From JAAFIP01 sp043774625 (GTDB lineage: Bacteria; Pseudomonadota; Gammaproteobacteria; Burkholderiales; Burkholderiaceae_C), in NCBI GenBank assembly GCA_043774625.1, contig JAYVTG010000094.1:1-30563 (forward strand): a DNA stretch of 30,563 nt, written 5' to 3'. Numbering within the stretch: position 1 is the first letter of the stretch; every line of letters begins with the position of its first letter. The notes under the pieces are model-generated. The model searched no databases and was not told the origin of the DNA. It saw only the letters and a program-made list of their open reading frames with translations. Position numbers and translations under genes: made by a program. Below, piece by piece: positions 1 to 6,906 of the stretch.

Positions 1-553
1 CCCGCGCGCGGTAGGCCATCAGGTTCGGGTAGGGCGTCAGGTCGATGTTCATCGGCTGGGTCCAGTTGGTCACGGTGAACAGGTAGCCATCGGCGACGCT
101 GAAGGTGTCGCCCATCAGGTACTGCTTGTTCTTGAGTTCGCCCTCGAGCCACTGGAACCGAGCCGCCAGTTTGTCGCGCTGCATGGTCTTCGTCTCTTCC
201 GGGGTGGCGGGATTGAACAGCGGCGAGAACTGCTTGTGCACTTCGGTGCCGATGAAGGTCAGCCACTCCTGCAGGCGGTAGCGCGGCAGGGTGCCGTTGG
301 CGGGCGCCAGGTTCTTGGTCGGCGCCAGGTCGGCGATGTATTGCACGATCGCCGGGCCCTCGCGCAGGCGGGTGCCGTCGTCCAGTTCCAGCAAGGGCAC
401 ATAGCCCAGGGGGTTGATGCTGTAGTAGTCGGTGCCGTCGTCCAGCTTATGGGTTTTGGTAGGGGCAGACACGGCGGTAAACGCCAGACCTGCTTCGTGC
501 AAAGCGATATGGGGGGACAGGGAGCAGGCGCCTGCGGAGTAATAGAGCTTCAT
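1..553 (-). CDS. gstA: Glutathione S-transferase, beta class (partial, cut by window start)
   Basis: The reading frame starts at the ATG complementary to 551-553 and runs off the left edge, so about 184 residues are visible out of roughly 200 in the family. The N-terminus begins MKLYYSAGACSLSPHI, with the Cys10 that beta-class bacterial glutathione transferases use in place of the Tyr/Ser of other classes. NPLGYVPLLELDDG (thioredoxin-fold glutathione site) and REGPAIVQYIAD follow, then the helical C-terminal domain with FSVADGYLFTV. The family conjugates glutathione to electrophiles or reduces peroxides in the cytosol. A copy of the 41-nt repeat lies directly upstream, between this gene and the co-oriented aldolase gene. 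The family call is firm; the substrate is unknown. Confidence 0.93.
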   Translation of the reverse strand, partial: MKLYYSAGACSLSPHIALHEAGLAFTAVSAPTKTHKLDDGTDYYSINPLGYVPLLELDDGTRLREGPAIVQYIADLAPTKNLAPANGTLPRYRLQEWLTFIGTEVHKQFSPLFNPATPEETKTMQRDKLAARFQWLEGELKNKQYLMGDTFSVADGYLFTVTNWTQPMNIDLTPYPNLMAYRAR

Positions 554-591
554 AGTGTTTTCCTTAAGTTAGGTGGTTAAAAAGTGCTGTT

Positions 592-632
592 GCCAGCGTG
601 GGATATGCGTAAGCAGCTACTAAATTAATAGC
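592..632 (-). repeat. 41-nt dispersed repeat, copy 1
   Basis: On the plus strand this reads GCCAGCGTGGGATATGCG, then TAAGCAGCTACTAAATTAA, then TAGC. It is the reverse complement of the family orientation, whose middle is TAGCTGCTCGCGCATATTC. It lies between the GST gene and the aldolase gene. The AT-rich end carries short self-complementary TTAAT/ATTAA stretches. Confidence 0.85.
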
Positions 633-646
633 AATTAGTTTTATAA

Positions 647-1420
647 TTAATGTTTGTATGTAGGGTCAGTGCGCTCCAGCTTGCGCAGCAGCGCAGGCCA
701 GGCAATATTGGCGCCCTGGCCTGCGGTGGCGGTTTTCATGACCGTGGCTGTGCCCTGCAAAATGTGCGGATGGACCATGGTCAGTTCTCCGCCGCCAGCC
801 TGAGCGTCAATCTGTATTTTGCAGGCGCTGTCAAAAATATACATGTTCAAAAACGCCTCGGCTATGGTTTTGCCCACGGTGAGCAAGCCGTGGTTGCGCA
901 GCATGAGGTAGTTGGCCGCGCCCAGGTCGGCCTGCAAGCGCGGCTTTTCTTCGTCGCGCAGGGCCACGCCTTCGTAGTCGTGGTAGGCCAGTGCGCCCAG
1001 TACAAACACCGACTGCTGGCTAATGGGCAGCAGCCCCGCTTTTTGCGCGCTCACCGCTACGCCCGCGCGGCTGTGGGTGTGCAGCACGCAGGCAGCGTCG
1101 TGCCGCACGGCGTGCACGGCGCTATGAATAACAAAGCCCGCCGGGTTGACGGGAAAGGGCGAGTCGATGATTTTGTTGCAGTCCTGGTCTACCTTGACCA
1201 GGGACGAAGCGGTAATTTCGTCAAACATCAACCCGTAGGGGTTGATAAGAATGTGGTGCTGCCCCACGCCGGAGACAGATTCTGGCAACTTAGCCGTGAT
1301 GTGCGTAAAAACCAGGTCGCTCCAGCCGTACAGCGCCACCAGGCGGTAGGCGGCAGCCAAATCGACGCGCAGCGCCCATTCTTGCGCGCTGACAACTTCT
1401 TTGAGGGATGCGATGTTCAT
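647..1420 (-). CDS. Class II aldolase/adducin family protein
   Basis: This is a 257-residue protein. The start at 1420 is preceded by GGAGATACCCC, a good ribosome site. The family fold is indicated by the N-terminal AAAYRLVALYGWSDLVFTHI segment, the zinc-ligand motif VLHTHSRAG near residues 112-120, and MLRNHGLLTVG near residues 172-182. Members are zinc enzymes such as fuculose- or ribulose-phosphate aldolases and epimerases, or uncharacterised relatives. The substrate cannot be inferred from the neighbours, a GST and a glutaredoxin-like gene. The length fits the usual 210-260 residues and nothing appears broken. Confidence 0.9.
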   Translation of the reverse strand: MNIASLKEVVSAQEWALRVDLAAAYRLVALYGWSDLVFTHITAKLPESVSGVGQHHILINPYGLMFDEITASSLVKVDQDCNKIIDSPFPVNPAGFVIHSAVHAVRHDAACVLHTHSRAGVAVSAQKAGLLPISQQSVFVLGALAYHDYEGVALRDEEKPRLQADLGAANYLMLRNHGLLTVGKTIAEAFLNMYIFDSACKIQIDAQAGGGELTMVHPHILQGTATVMKTATAGQGANIAWPALLRKLERTDPTYKH

Positions 1421-1564
1421 GGGGTATCTCCAACAAGCGATTGAGGCGGTCTACAGCCGTCTTTGTACACCCAAACGGCCTGACCGTGTGTCACCACCGT
1501 GGCGAGGCAGGTGCCCACACGCATGTGCCAACACGCATTACAGCGCAAGTGGCCAGGGCTATGG

Positions 1565-1930
1565 TCACGCCAGCAGAGTTTTCAGCTCGCCGCTGTCGAT
1601 GAGTTTTTGCAGGTCGGTATAGCCGCCCACCAGCGTGCCTTTGACAAAAATCATCGGGTAACTGGGCCAGCCCGTCCACAGCTTAAGCGCATTGCGCTCG
1701 CGCCAGGTGCTCAGGTAATTGCCGTATTCCAAATACTGGTACGGCACGGAAGCGGCATTCAAGGCAGCGCAGGCTTTTTTGGGAAACGGGTTCATTCCCA
1801 TGCCCACAACAACCACGGCATGGGCCGCCACAGCAGCTTGCACCTGGGTGACGATAGCAACTTGGTGCGTGGCCACCGTGTCGCGAATCGCGGGGTGAAT
1901 ATGCGCTTCGTCAAGGATGTTTCTTGGCAT
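1565..1930 (-). CDS. Glutaredoxin-like protein with non-canonical active site
   Basis: This 121-residue protein has the layout of the monothiol (Grx4-type) glutaredoxins. It has a first beta strand AHAVVVVGMG, a proline-containing turn, the strand VPYQYLEYG, the cis-proline region TGWPSYPMIFVKG near residues 85-97, and the C-terminal VGGYTDLQKLIDSGEL. Where CGFS would be expected the sequence reads NPFPKKACAAL, so the usual catalytic Cys and the following G-F-S are absent. One Cys (residue 54) lies one position off. WRERNALKLWTGW, rich in Trp and Arg, replaces part of the glutathione-binding surface. The fold is well supported. Iron-sulfur or glutathione-linked activity is doubtful. Confidence 0.8.
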   Translation of the reverse strand: MPRNILDEAHIHPAIRDTVATHQVAIVTQVQAAVAAHAVVVVGMGMNPFPKKACAALNAASVPYQYLEYGNYLSTWRERNALKLWTGWPSYPMIFVKGTLVGGYTDLQKLIDSGELKTLLA

Positions 1931-1947
1931 GGAATGATTCTCTGGTT

Positions 1948-1988
1948 ACTATAAATTTAATAGCTGCTCGCGCATATTCTACGCCAGC
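1948..1988 (+). repeat. 41-nt dispersed repeat, copy 2
   Basis: It is in family orientation: ACTATAAATTTAATAGCTG, then CTCGCGCATATTCTACGC, then CAGC. It lies between the ORF6N gene and the start of the glutaredoxin-like gene, 18 nt upstream of the latter's start codon. Its core is identical to copy 3 except at a few bases. Confidence 0.88.
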
Positions 1989-2030
1989 TAGCGGCATATT
2001 CAACTGGAAAATGCTGGCTGGCTAGTGGCA

Positions 2031-2648
2031 TTACAGAGCCTTCTTGGCGCGCACGCCAGCGGCTGACTTGCTGGCCTTGCGTGCGGGTTTGTCCTCAGGC
2101 GTGATGAACCCAATAGGCCGTTTGGGCGGATCGGGCGGCGTTGCAAGTTCACGCACGGCGTCCAACAGTTGGCGCAGTTGCAGCCGGGTATTGCGGCTGA
2201 AAGTATTGTGTGAGAACTCCAGTGCGTCGGTTTTCGTCTCCAGCTCGGCCAGCCTCTTGAGCACATCGGCATTAGTGGACAGGGCTTCACGCAACTGCAC
2301 GAAAGCCCGCACTACATAGATCCCCATCTCCACCGCCTGGTTTGATGCCAGCACATTGGCTGCCTGAATCGCCCCGTGTTCGGTAAACGCAAACGGCAGC
2401 CCCTTCGAAAACTTCAATTTCTGAAGGTGGTCGCAATTTGCGACCACCTCGGCCTTCTCTTGCGGAGTGAGCTGGAACAAGAAATCAACCGGAAACCGTT
2501 TTCGGTTGCGCTTGACCTGCTCGTTCAGGCGTTTAGTCTCTACCCCGTACAAGCTGGCCAAGTCCACATCCATCATCACCCGCAGGCCGCGAATCACCTG
2601 AATGCGGCTCTCGATACGCGGCACCAGTACAGTGCTGTTTGTGTTCAT
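2031..2648 (-). CDS. ORF6N-domain (phage antirepressor-like) DNA-binding protein
   Basis: I chose the ATG at 2648 (MNTNSTVLVPRIESRI), giving 205 residues. A longer in-frame opening to 2855 runs through repeat DNA and is unlikely to be coding. Residues 12-100 match the ORF6N/KilA-N-type domain: VIRGLRVMMDVDLASLYGV, then TKRLNEQVKRNRKRFP and FAFTEHGAIQAANVL. The middle, about 115-165, is a probable coiled coil (LKRLAELETKTDALE). The tail is basic (KPARKASKSAAGVRAKKAL). Such proteins occur in prophages and as solitary chromosomal genes near restriction or toxin systems. No other phage gene is visible here, so it looks like a stand-alone acquisition. Confidence 0.85.
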   Translation of the reverse strand: MNTNSTVLVPRIESRIQVIRGLRVMMDVDLASLYGVETKRLNEQVKRNRKRFPVDFLFQLTPQEKAEVVANCDHLQKLKFSKGLPFAFTEHGAIQAANVLASNQAVEMGIYVVRAFVQLREALSTNADVLKRLAELETKTDALEFSHNTFSRNTRLQLRQLLDAVRELATPPDPPKRPIGFITPEDKPARKASKSAAGVRAKKAL

Positions 2649-2750
2649 GCTGTTGATTTCTTTTCGAAGTTGCCCCCACTCAACGCAGTATAAAGCCCTG
2701 CGTAATGGCATTAGAGCTACGTCTTGCTGTAGAAGTTGGTATCTCTTATC

Positions 2751-2791
2751 ACTATAAATTTGATAGCTGCTCGCGCATATTCTATGCTGGC
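2751..2791 (+). repeat. 41-nt dispersed repeat, copy 3
   Basis: It is in family orientation: ACTATAAATTTGATAGCTG, then CTCGCGCATATTCTATGC, then TGGC. It lies between the ORF6N gene start and the FMN reductase stop codon. The downstream tail (ATTTGGCATATTTACC) resembles the tails seen after other copies. Confidence 0.88.
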
Positions 2792-2827
2792 ATTTGGCAT
2801 ATTTACCTATTAAAAGCGCTCTGCAGA

Positions 2828-3418
2828 TCAGTTTGCCAATCGCGCAGCAGCCCACAGCACCTGGTCCACCACGGCCTGCACGCTTTTGCGCGCGGCCTCT
2901 TGCACCAGCGCGCCGCTGGCATCAAACGCATCGCCCGCGCGGCCTAAGGCAAAGGCTTCGGGTGCCACCCAGCATTGCAAATTCAGCAGCAGCGGTGCCA
3001 GGTGTTGCTGCGCCCGCACGCCGCCAAACGCACCGGGCGATGCGCTGAGCATGCCGACCACTTTTCCCCGGAACGATTTGGAGCCTTCCGACCACTGCGG
3101 GTTGGTTTTGACGGGGCTGGACGCCCAGTCGATGGTGTTTTTGAGCAGGGCGGTGTAGCTGCCGTTGTATTCGGGGCTGACGACGATCCAGGCGGGGTGG
3201 TCGAACATGGTCTGCTTGAGGCGCATCACGTCGGCAGGCGTGCCCTGGGCTTCCAGGTCGGCGTTGTACAGCGGGATGCTGAAGTCGGCCAGCTCGAGGT
3301 GGGTCACCTGCGCGCCCGCATCGGTAGCCATTTGCGCGGCTATGGTGGCGAGTTTGCGGTTGAACGATGCTGCGCGGGTGCTGCCAGCGAAGATGAGGAG
3401 TTTGGGTAGCGTGGTCAT
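2828..3418 (-). CDS. NADPH-dependent FMN reductase family oxidoreductase
   Basis: This 196-residue flavodoxin-fold protein starts at the ATG complementary to 3416-3418. The N-terminal LLIFAGSTRAASFNRKLA is the phosphate/FMN-binding loop. VVSPEYNGSYTALLKNTIDW is the hallmark family motif, and KVVGMLSASPGAFGGVRA is the second FMN-contacting loop. Members reduce FMN, quinones, azo dyes or chromate with NAD(P)H in the cytosol. It reads in the same direction as the upstream minus-strand genes but is separated from ORF6N by repeat DNA, so it is probably its own unit. The length is normal. Confidence 0.93.
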   Translation of the reverse strand: MTTLPKLLIFAGSTRAASFNRKLATIAAQMATDAGAQVTHLELADFSIPLYNADLEAQGTPADVMRLKQTMFDHPAWIVVSPEYNGSYTALLKNTIDWASSPVKTNPQWSEGSKSFRGKVVGMLSASPGAFGGVRAQQHLAPLLLNLQCWVAPEAFALGRAGDAFDASGALVQEAARKSVQAVVDQVLWAAARLAN

Positions 3419-3510
3419 GGCTGATGTTAGGAGTGACTAAGTGACGAAGGTGCAAGCTTAGCAGCGTCGTGCTTGATGTGGCGGGGTTTAGCTCTGTGCA
3501 GGTTTGGTGA

Positions 3511-3673
3511 TGTGTTTGCGGTTCCGCTCGTATTCTTGTACGGGCTTGGCAAGGTGTTTGCGGTTTTTACTCCTGTGTTGGTCGCTGGCTGGGGGTGGCT
3601 TTCACGATCCCGCTCATGATGCGGCATACGCATAAATCGCGGGAGCCGTGAAAGCCTCTCCCAGCCGCAAACA
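3511..3673 (+). repeat. Structured repeat element, copy A: nested long hairpin
   Basis: Positions 3587-3613 pair with 3639-3666 in a long imperfect stem of about 27 bp with few mismatches. It encloses a 25-nt apical segment, TCATGATGCGGCATACGC plus ATAAATC. Inside that segment ATGCG and CGCAT can form a small terminal hairpin around GCATA. An outer stem, TGTTTGCGG at 3555-3563 with CCGCAAACA at 3665-3673, encloses the whole. The same apical 25 nt occurs at 30381-30405 between different but again complementary arms. No protein-like reading frame is convincing here. Confidence 0.75.
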
Positions 3674-3750
3674 TGGTAGTTCGCAATGGTTGAATACCGA
3701 ATACCCGCAAACTCGCAGAGTGTGACCGTAGGAACGCCAACCCCCAACGC

Positions 3751-3826
3751 CGCTGGGTGAGCGTATGCTGTTGACCCGATTTTAGGTACTCCTACATGAG
3801 GGGCAAGAGCATACGCTCACCCAGCG
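3751..3826 (+). repeat. Perfect 19-bp inverted repeat with 38-nt loop
   Basis: CGCTGGGTGAGCGTATGCT (3751-3769) is exactly complementary to AGCATACGCTCACCCAGCG (3808-3826). The loop contains GACCCGATTTTAGGTACTCC followed by TACATGAGGGG. Bases 3759-3802 recur identically at 30520-30563, so this hairpin is the downstream half of the same composite element. It is not followed by a T-run, so it is not a normal terminator. The remaining sequence to 3950 is low-complexity and CA/AC-rich (for example repeated AACACAGGC) and holds no gene I can support. Confidence 0.8.
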
Positions 3827-3958
3827 TACACAAGAAACACAGGCAACACAGGCAACATGAACAACCCTGCGCGTACAAACAACCCCGCCAACAAGAACCA
3901 GACAGACGCATCCCCCATCCCAAACCCACACCAACAAGTCGCAAAATTCCGAATCGTC

Positions 3959-3990
3959 TATAATTTGTACAATTTCACGATTTTGTACAA
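3959..3990 (+). promoter_or_regulatory. Toxin-antitoxin promoter with two TTGTACAA operator palindromes
   Basis: A perfect TATAAT lies at 3959-3964. The palindrome TTGTACAA occurs at 3965-3972 and again at 3983-3990, ending two bases before the antitoxin ATG. Phd-type antitoxins repress their own promoters through such paired palindromes, so this is the probable autoregulatory operator. There is no clear -35 box and no Shine-Dalgarno sequence between the palindrome and the start codon. Confidence 0.7.
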
Positions 3991-3992
3991 AC

Positions 3993-4241
3993 ATGCATAC
4001 TCTTCCTCTGAGCGAATTTCGCGCCAATGTGGCCGCCATGATCGAGCTAGTAGAAAAAGGCGACACCGTGCGCATCTTGCGGCACGGCAAACCGGTGGCC
4101 GAGTTGGTGCCCGTCAAAGCCGACGCGCCTGCCAAAGTGCCCAACTGGAAGCGGCCGATTGAGCCTTTGCCTATCAAATGGCCCCAAGGCATGTCGGGTG
4201 CCAAGATGATCATTGAAGAGCGTGAAAACGCACGTTACTGA
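3993..4241 (+). CDS. Type II antitoxin, Phd/YefM family
   Basis: This 82-residue protein begins MHTLPLSEFRANVAAMIELV. It follows the Phd/YefM pattern of a beta-hairpin start, a helix with an F-R-x-N core, then GDTVRILRHGKPVAELVPV. The N-terminal part dimerises and binds operator DNA. The C-terminal part (about 50-82, SGAKMIIEERENARY at the end) would wrap the toxin. It is followed after 11 bp by the PIN-domain toxin gene and preceded by the TTGTACAA operator. The pairing and length are typical of Phd-VapC modules. Confidence 0.92.
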   Translation: MHTLPLSEFRANVAAMIELVEKGDTVRILRHGKPVAELVPVKADAPAKVPNWKRPIEPLPIKWPQGMSGAKMIIEERENARY

Positions 4242-4252
4242 GTAGGGCCAGC

Positions 4253-4675
4253 ATGAAGATTGCTTTTGACAGCTCCGCCATATTCAAGCGCTACAGTCCC
4301 GAGGATGGGCGTGACCAGGTGGCCGCTGCTTTTGACAAGGCCACTGCAATTTGTGTAGCGCCACATCTAAGGTTAGAAGTGCTTACCAGCGCTTCGCGCC
4401 TATTGCGTGACAACCTGATTGACTTGGCTGGCTACCAGTGGCTGCACGACCAATTGGCCAGTGACCTTGCAGAATGGGAGGTCATGCCATTCTCCAGCGC
4501 GGTAGAAGATGCCAGTTTGCGGGCCGTAGATGCCGTGCGAGTGCGCGCCATGGACGCGCTGCATGTGGGCGCTGCGCTGATGGCACGCGCCGATTTGTTT
4601 GTGACTGCGGACAAACGCCAGGCCGATGCGGCGCGCGCGCTCAACCAGCCCACCCAGCTGGTGGCCACTGTATAA
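4253..4675 (+). CDS. vapC: VapC-type PIN-domain ribonuclease toxin
   Basis: This 140-residue PIN domain keeps the acidic residues expected for metal-dependent ribonuclease activity: Asp6 in FDSSAIFKRYSPE, Glu42 in LRLEVLTSA, Asp101 in MDALHVGAAL and Asp120 in FVTADKRQADAA. VapC toxins cleave specific tRNA or rRNA sites when the antitoxin is degraded. The gene ends only 13 bp before the mnmG start, with no visible terminator, so read-through from the toxin-antitoxin promoter into mnmG is likely. All four acidic residues being present suggests an active toxin. Confidence 0.92.
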   Translation: MKIAFDSSAIFKRYSPEDGRDQVAAAFDKATAICVAPHLRLEVLTSASRLLRDNLIDLAGYQWLHDQLASDLAEWEVMPFSSAVEDASLRAVDAVRVRAMDALHVGAALMARADLFVTADKRQADAARALNQPTQLVATV

Positions 4676-4688
4676 GACTGAGATTGTT

Positions 4689-6809
4689 ATGGACTATCCC
4701 CAAATTTTTGACGTGATCGTGGTGGGTGGCGGGCACGCGGGCACCGAGGCGGCGCTGGCTGCCGCGCGCATGGGCTGCAAAACCCTGCTGCTGACGCACA
4801 ATATTGAGACCCTGGGCCAGATGAGCTGCAACCCGTCGATTGGCGGTATTGGCAAGGGCCACCTGGTGAAAGAAGTGGACGCCCTGGGCGGCGGCATGGC
4901 GCTGGCGACCGATGCAGCCGGCATCCAGTTTCGCATTTTGAACAGCTCCAAAGGCCCCGCCGTGCGCGCCACGCGGGCGCAGGCTGACAGGGTTTTGTAC
5001 AAGGCGGCCATTCGTCGCATGCTGGAAAACCAACCGAACTTGTGGCTTTTTCAGCAGGCTGTGGACGACCTGCTAGTGGAAGGTGACTGCGTGGTGGGGG
5101 CTGTCACACAAGTGGGTATTCGCTTTCGCTCGCACACCGTGGTGCTGACGGCGGGGACTTTTCTGGACGGCAAGATCCATGTGGGCCTGCAAAACTACCC
5201 AGCGGGCCGGGCGGGTGACCCGCCTGCCATCAGCTTGTCGGCACGGCTGAAAGAACTGAAGCTGCCGCAAGGCCGCTTGAAAACAGGTACCCCGGCGCGC
5301 ATTGATGGCCGCACCATTGACTTTAGCAAGTGCGAGCCGCAGCCGGGTGACGGCATACGCGTGAACGCGCAGGGCATGCCAGACGACAACGGCAGCGTGC
5401 AAACGCCCATGCCCGTTTTCAGCTTTATGGGCAAAGCCAGCATGCACCCGCGCCAGGTTCCGTGCTACATGACGCACACCAACGAGCGCACGCACGAGAT
5501 CATCAAAAGTGGCTTTGACCGCAGCCCCATGTTCACCGGCAAGATTGAAGGCGTGGGCCCGCGCTATTGCCCCAGCGTAGAAGACAAGGTCAACCGCTTT
5601 GCCGACAAAACCAGCCACCAGATTTTTCTGGAACCCGAAGGCCTGGATACGCACGAAATTTACCCCAATGGCATCAGCACCAGCCTGCCGTTTGACATTC
5701 AATACGCCATGATCCGCAGCATTGTGGGGCTGGAAAACGCACACATTTTGCGCCCTGGCTACGCCATTGAATACGATTATTTTGACCCACGCGGCCTGCG
5801 CAGCAACTTTGAAACCCGGGCGATTAACGGGCTGTTTTTTGCCGGGCAGATCAACGGTACCACGGGTTATGAAGAGGCCGCTGCGCAGGGGCAGTTTGCG
5901 GGTATCAATGCCGCGTTGCAGTGCCGCAGCATGGGAGCCACGCGGGGCGGGGTGGGCTTGGGCAACGCGTCTTTGTCTGCCGCTAGCAGCGCCACCTACC
6001 AAGGCGACAGGTGGCTGCCCGGCCGCGACCAGGCCTATCTGGGCGTGCTGGTAGACGACCTGATCACCAAGGGCGTGACCGAGCCGTACCGCATGTTCAC
6101 CAGCCGGGCAGAGTTTCGCTTGCAACTGCGCGAAGACAATGCCGACGCCCGCCTGACCGACGTGGGCCGGGCGCTGGGCCTGGTAGACAACGCCCGCTGG
6201 GAGCAGTTCAACCGCAAACGCGATGCTGTTTCACGTGAAACCGAACGCCTACGCACCACCTGGGTCAACCCCCAAAACCTGCCGCTGGCAGAGGCCGAGC
6301 GCGTTTTGGGCAAGGGTATTGACCACGAATACAACCTGGCCGACCTGCTACGCCGCCCCGATGTCACCCATGCAAAGCTGATGGGCATGCAGGTAGTGGG
6401 CAAAGACGGCGTGGCCCAGCCCCTGTCGGCCAAGCTGACGGCAGAAGCTGTTTCACGTGAAACCATGCCCGACCTGTACGACACGGTCATTGAACAGGTC
6501 GAGATTGCCACCAAATATGCAGGCTACATCGACACACAGCGCGAAGAAGTGCGTCGATCTGCCTTTTACGAAAACCTCAAACTACCCACCGACCTGGACT
6601 ATTTACAGGTCGGTTCACTCAGTTTCGAGGCCCGGCAAAAGCTGGCCAAGCACCGGCCCGAAACTTTGGGGCAGGCCTCGCGCATGTCGGGCATCACACC
6701 AGCCAGCATTTCGCTGCTGCTGATTCACCTGAAAAAAGGCAAGTTCAAGGGTTTTGAAAAGCTGGCCGCCAATGACGTGGCCCAGGATACAGACAAACAA
6801 GTCGCCTAG
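4689..6809 (+). CDS. mnmG: tRNA uridine-5-carboxymethylaminomethyl modification enzyme MnmG (GidA)
   Basis: I chose the ATG at 4689 (MDYPQIFDVIVVGGGHAGTE), giving 706 residues. The longer opening from 4626 overlaps the toxin gene and lacks family similarity. MnmG works with MnmE to modify U34 of several tRNAs using FAD and NADH. The FAD-binding GGGHAG is at 13-18, then SCNPSIGGIGKGHLVKEVDA, VLTAGTFLDGKIHVG, the NGTTGYEEAAAQG motif and the C-terminal helical domain (LSFEARQKLAKHRPETLGQA). A Gly/Ser-rich insertion follows the EEAAAQG motif (about residues 420-440), making it longer than the E. coli protein of about 629 residues. Two parS-like sites are embedded, each coding for AVSRET. Confidence 0.97.
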   Translation: MDYPQIFDVIVVGGGHAGTEAALAAARMGCKTLLLTHNIETLGQMSCNPSIGGIGKGHLVKEVDALGGGMALATDAAGIQFRILNSSKGPAVRATRAQADRVLYKAAIRRMLENQPNLWLFQQAVDDLLVEGDCVVGAVTQVGIRFRSHTVVLTAGTFLDGKIHVGLQNYPAGRAGDPPAISLSARLKELKLPQGRLKTGTPARIDGRTIDFSKCEPQPGDGIRVNAQGMPDDNGSVQTPMPVFSFMGKASMHPRQVPCYMTHTNERTHEIIKSGFDRSPMFTGKIEGVGPRYCPSVEDKVNRFADKTSHQIFLEPEGLDTHEIYPNGISTSLPFDIQYAMIRSIVGLENAHILRPGYAIEYDYFDPRGLRSNFETRAINGLFFAGQINGTTGYEEAAAQGQFAGINAALQCRSMGATRGGVGLGNASLSAASSATYQGDRWLPGRDQAYLGVLVDDLITKGVTEPYRMFTSRAEFRLQLREDNADARLTDVGRALGLVDNARWEQFNRKRDAVSRETERLRTTWVNPQNLPLAEAERVLGKGIDHEYNLADLLRRPDVTHAKLMGMQVVGKDGVAQPLSAKLTAEAVSRETMPDLYDTVIEQVEIATKYAGYIDTQREEVRRSAFYENLKLPTDLDYLQVGSLSFEARQKLAKHRPETLGQASRMSGITPASISLLLIHLKKGKFKGFEKLAANDVAQDTDKQVA
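6227..6242 (+). promoter_or_regulatory. parS: parS-like ParB-binding site 1 (inside mnmG)
   Basis: TGTTTCACGTGAAACC matches 15 of 16 bases of the widely conserved chromosomal parS palindrome (TGTTTCACGTGAAACA). It is read as Ala-Val-Ser-Arg-Glu-Thr in MnmG. parA and parB lie 3-5 kb downstream. Confidence 0.9.
6449..6464 (+). promoter_or_regulatory. parS: parS-like ParB-binding site 2 (inside mnmG)
   Basis: The 16-mer TGTTTCACGTGAAACC is the same as in site 1 and again encodes Ala-Val-Ser-Arg-Glu-Thr. It lies 222 bp downstream of site 1, in the same reading phase. Confidence 0.9.
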
Positions 6810-6859
6810 CACGTGCCGCAATAGCTCCAGCTCTGCTTTATATGCCGTTTCAGCGTCTG

Positions 6860-6900
6860 GCCAGCGTAGAATATGCGTGAGCAGCTATCAAAATAATAGT
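6860..6900 (-). repeat. 41-nt dispersed repeat, copy 4
   Basis: On the plus strand it reads GCCAGCGTAGAATATGCG, then TGAGCAGCTATCAAAATAA, then TAGT. It fills the mnmG-rsmG gap and ends six bases before the rsmG ATG, so it occupies the place where a Shine-Dalgarno sequence would sit. None is visible. Confidence 0.88.
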
Positions 6901-6906
6901 AACACC

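Noticed and set aside
2649..2855. Upstream extension of the ORF6N gene to 2855
   Set aside because: It runs through a 41-nt repeat and intergenic sequence; MNTNSTVLV at 2648 fits the domain start better.
3427..3747. A 106-codon minus-strand frame through structured element copy A, and a similar one at 30244-30453
   Set aside because: The shared peptide RFMRMPHHER is just the translated apical segment of the repeat. Composition and lack of ribosome sites argue against coding.
3790..3812. CTCCTACATGAGGGGCA resembling the 16S rRNA segment around ACTCCTACGGGAGGCAGC
   Set aside because: The similarity is limited to about 15 bases inside a hairpin loop and no further rRNA sequence surrounds it.
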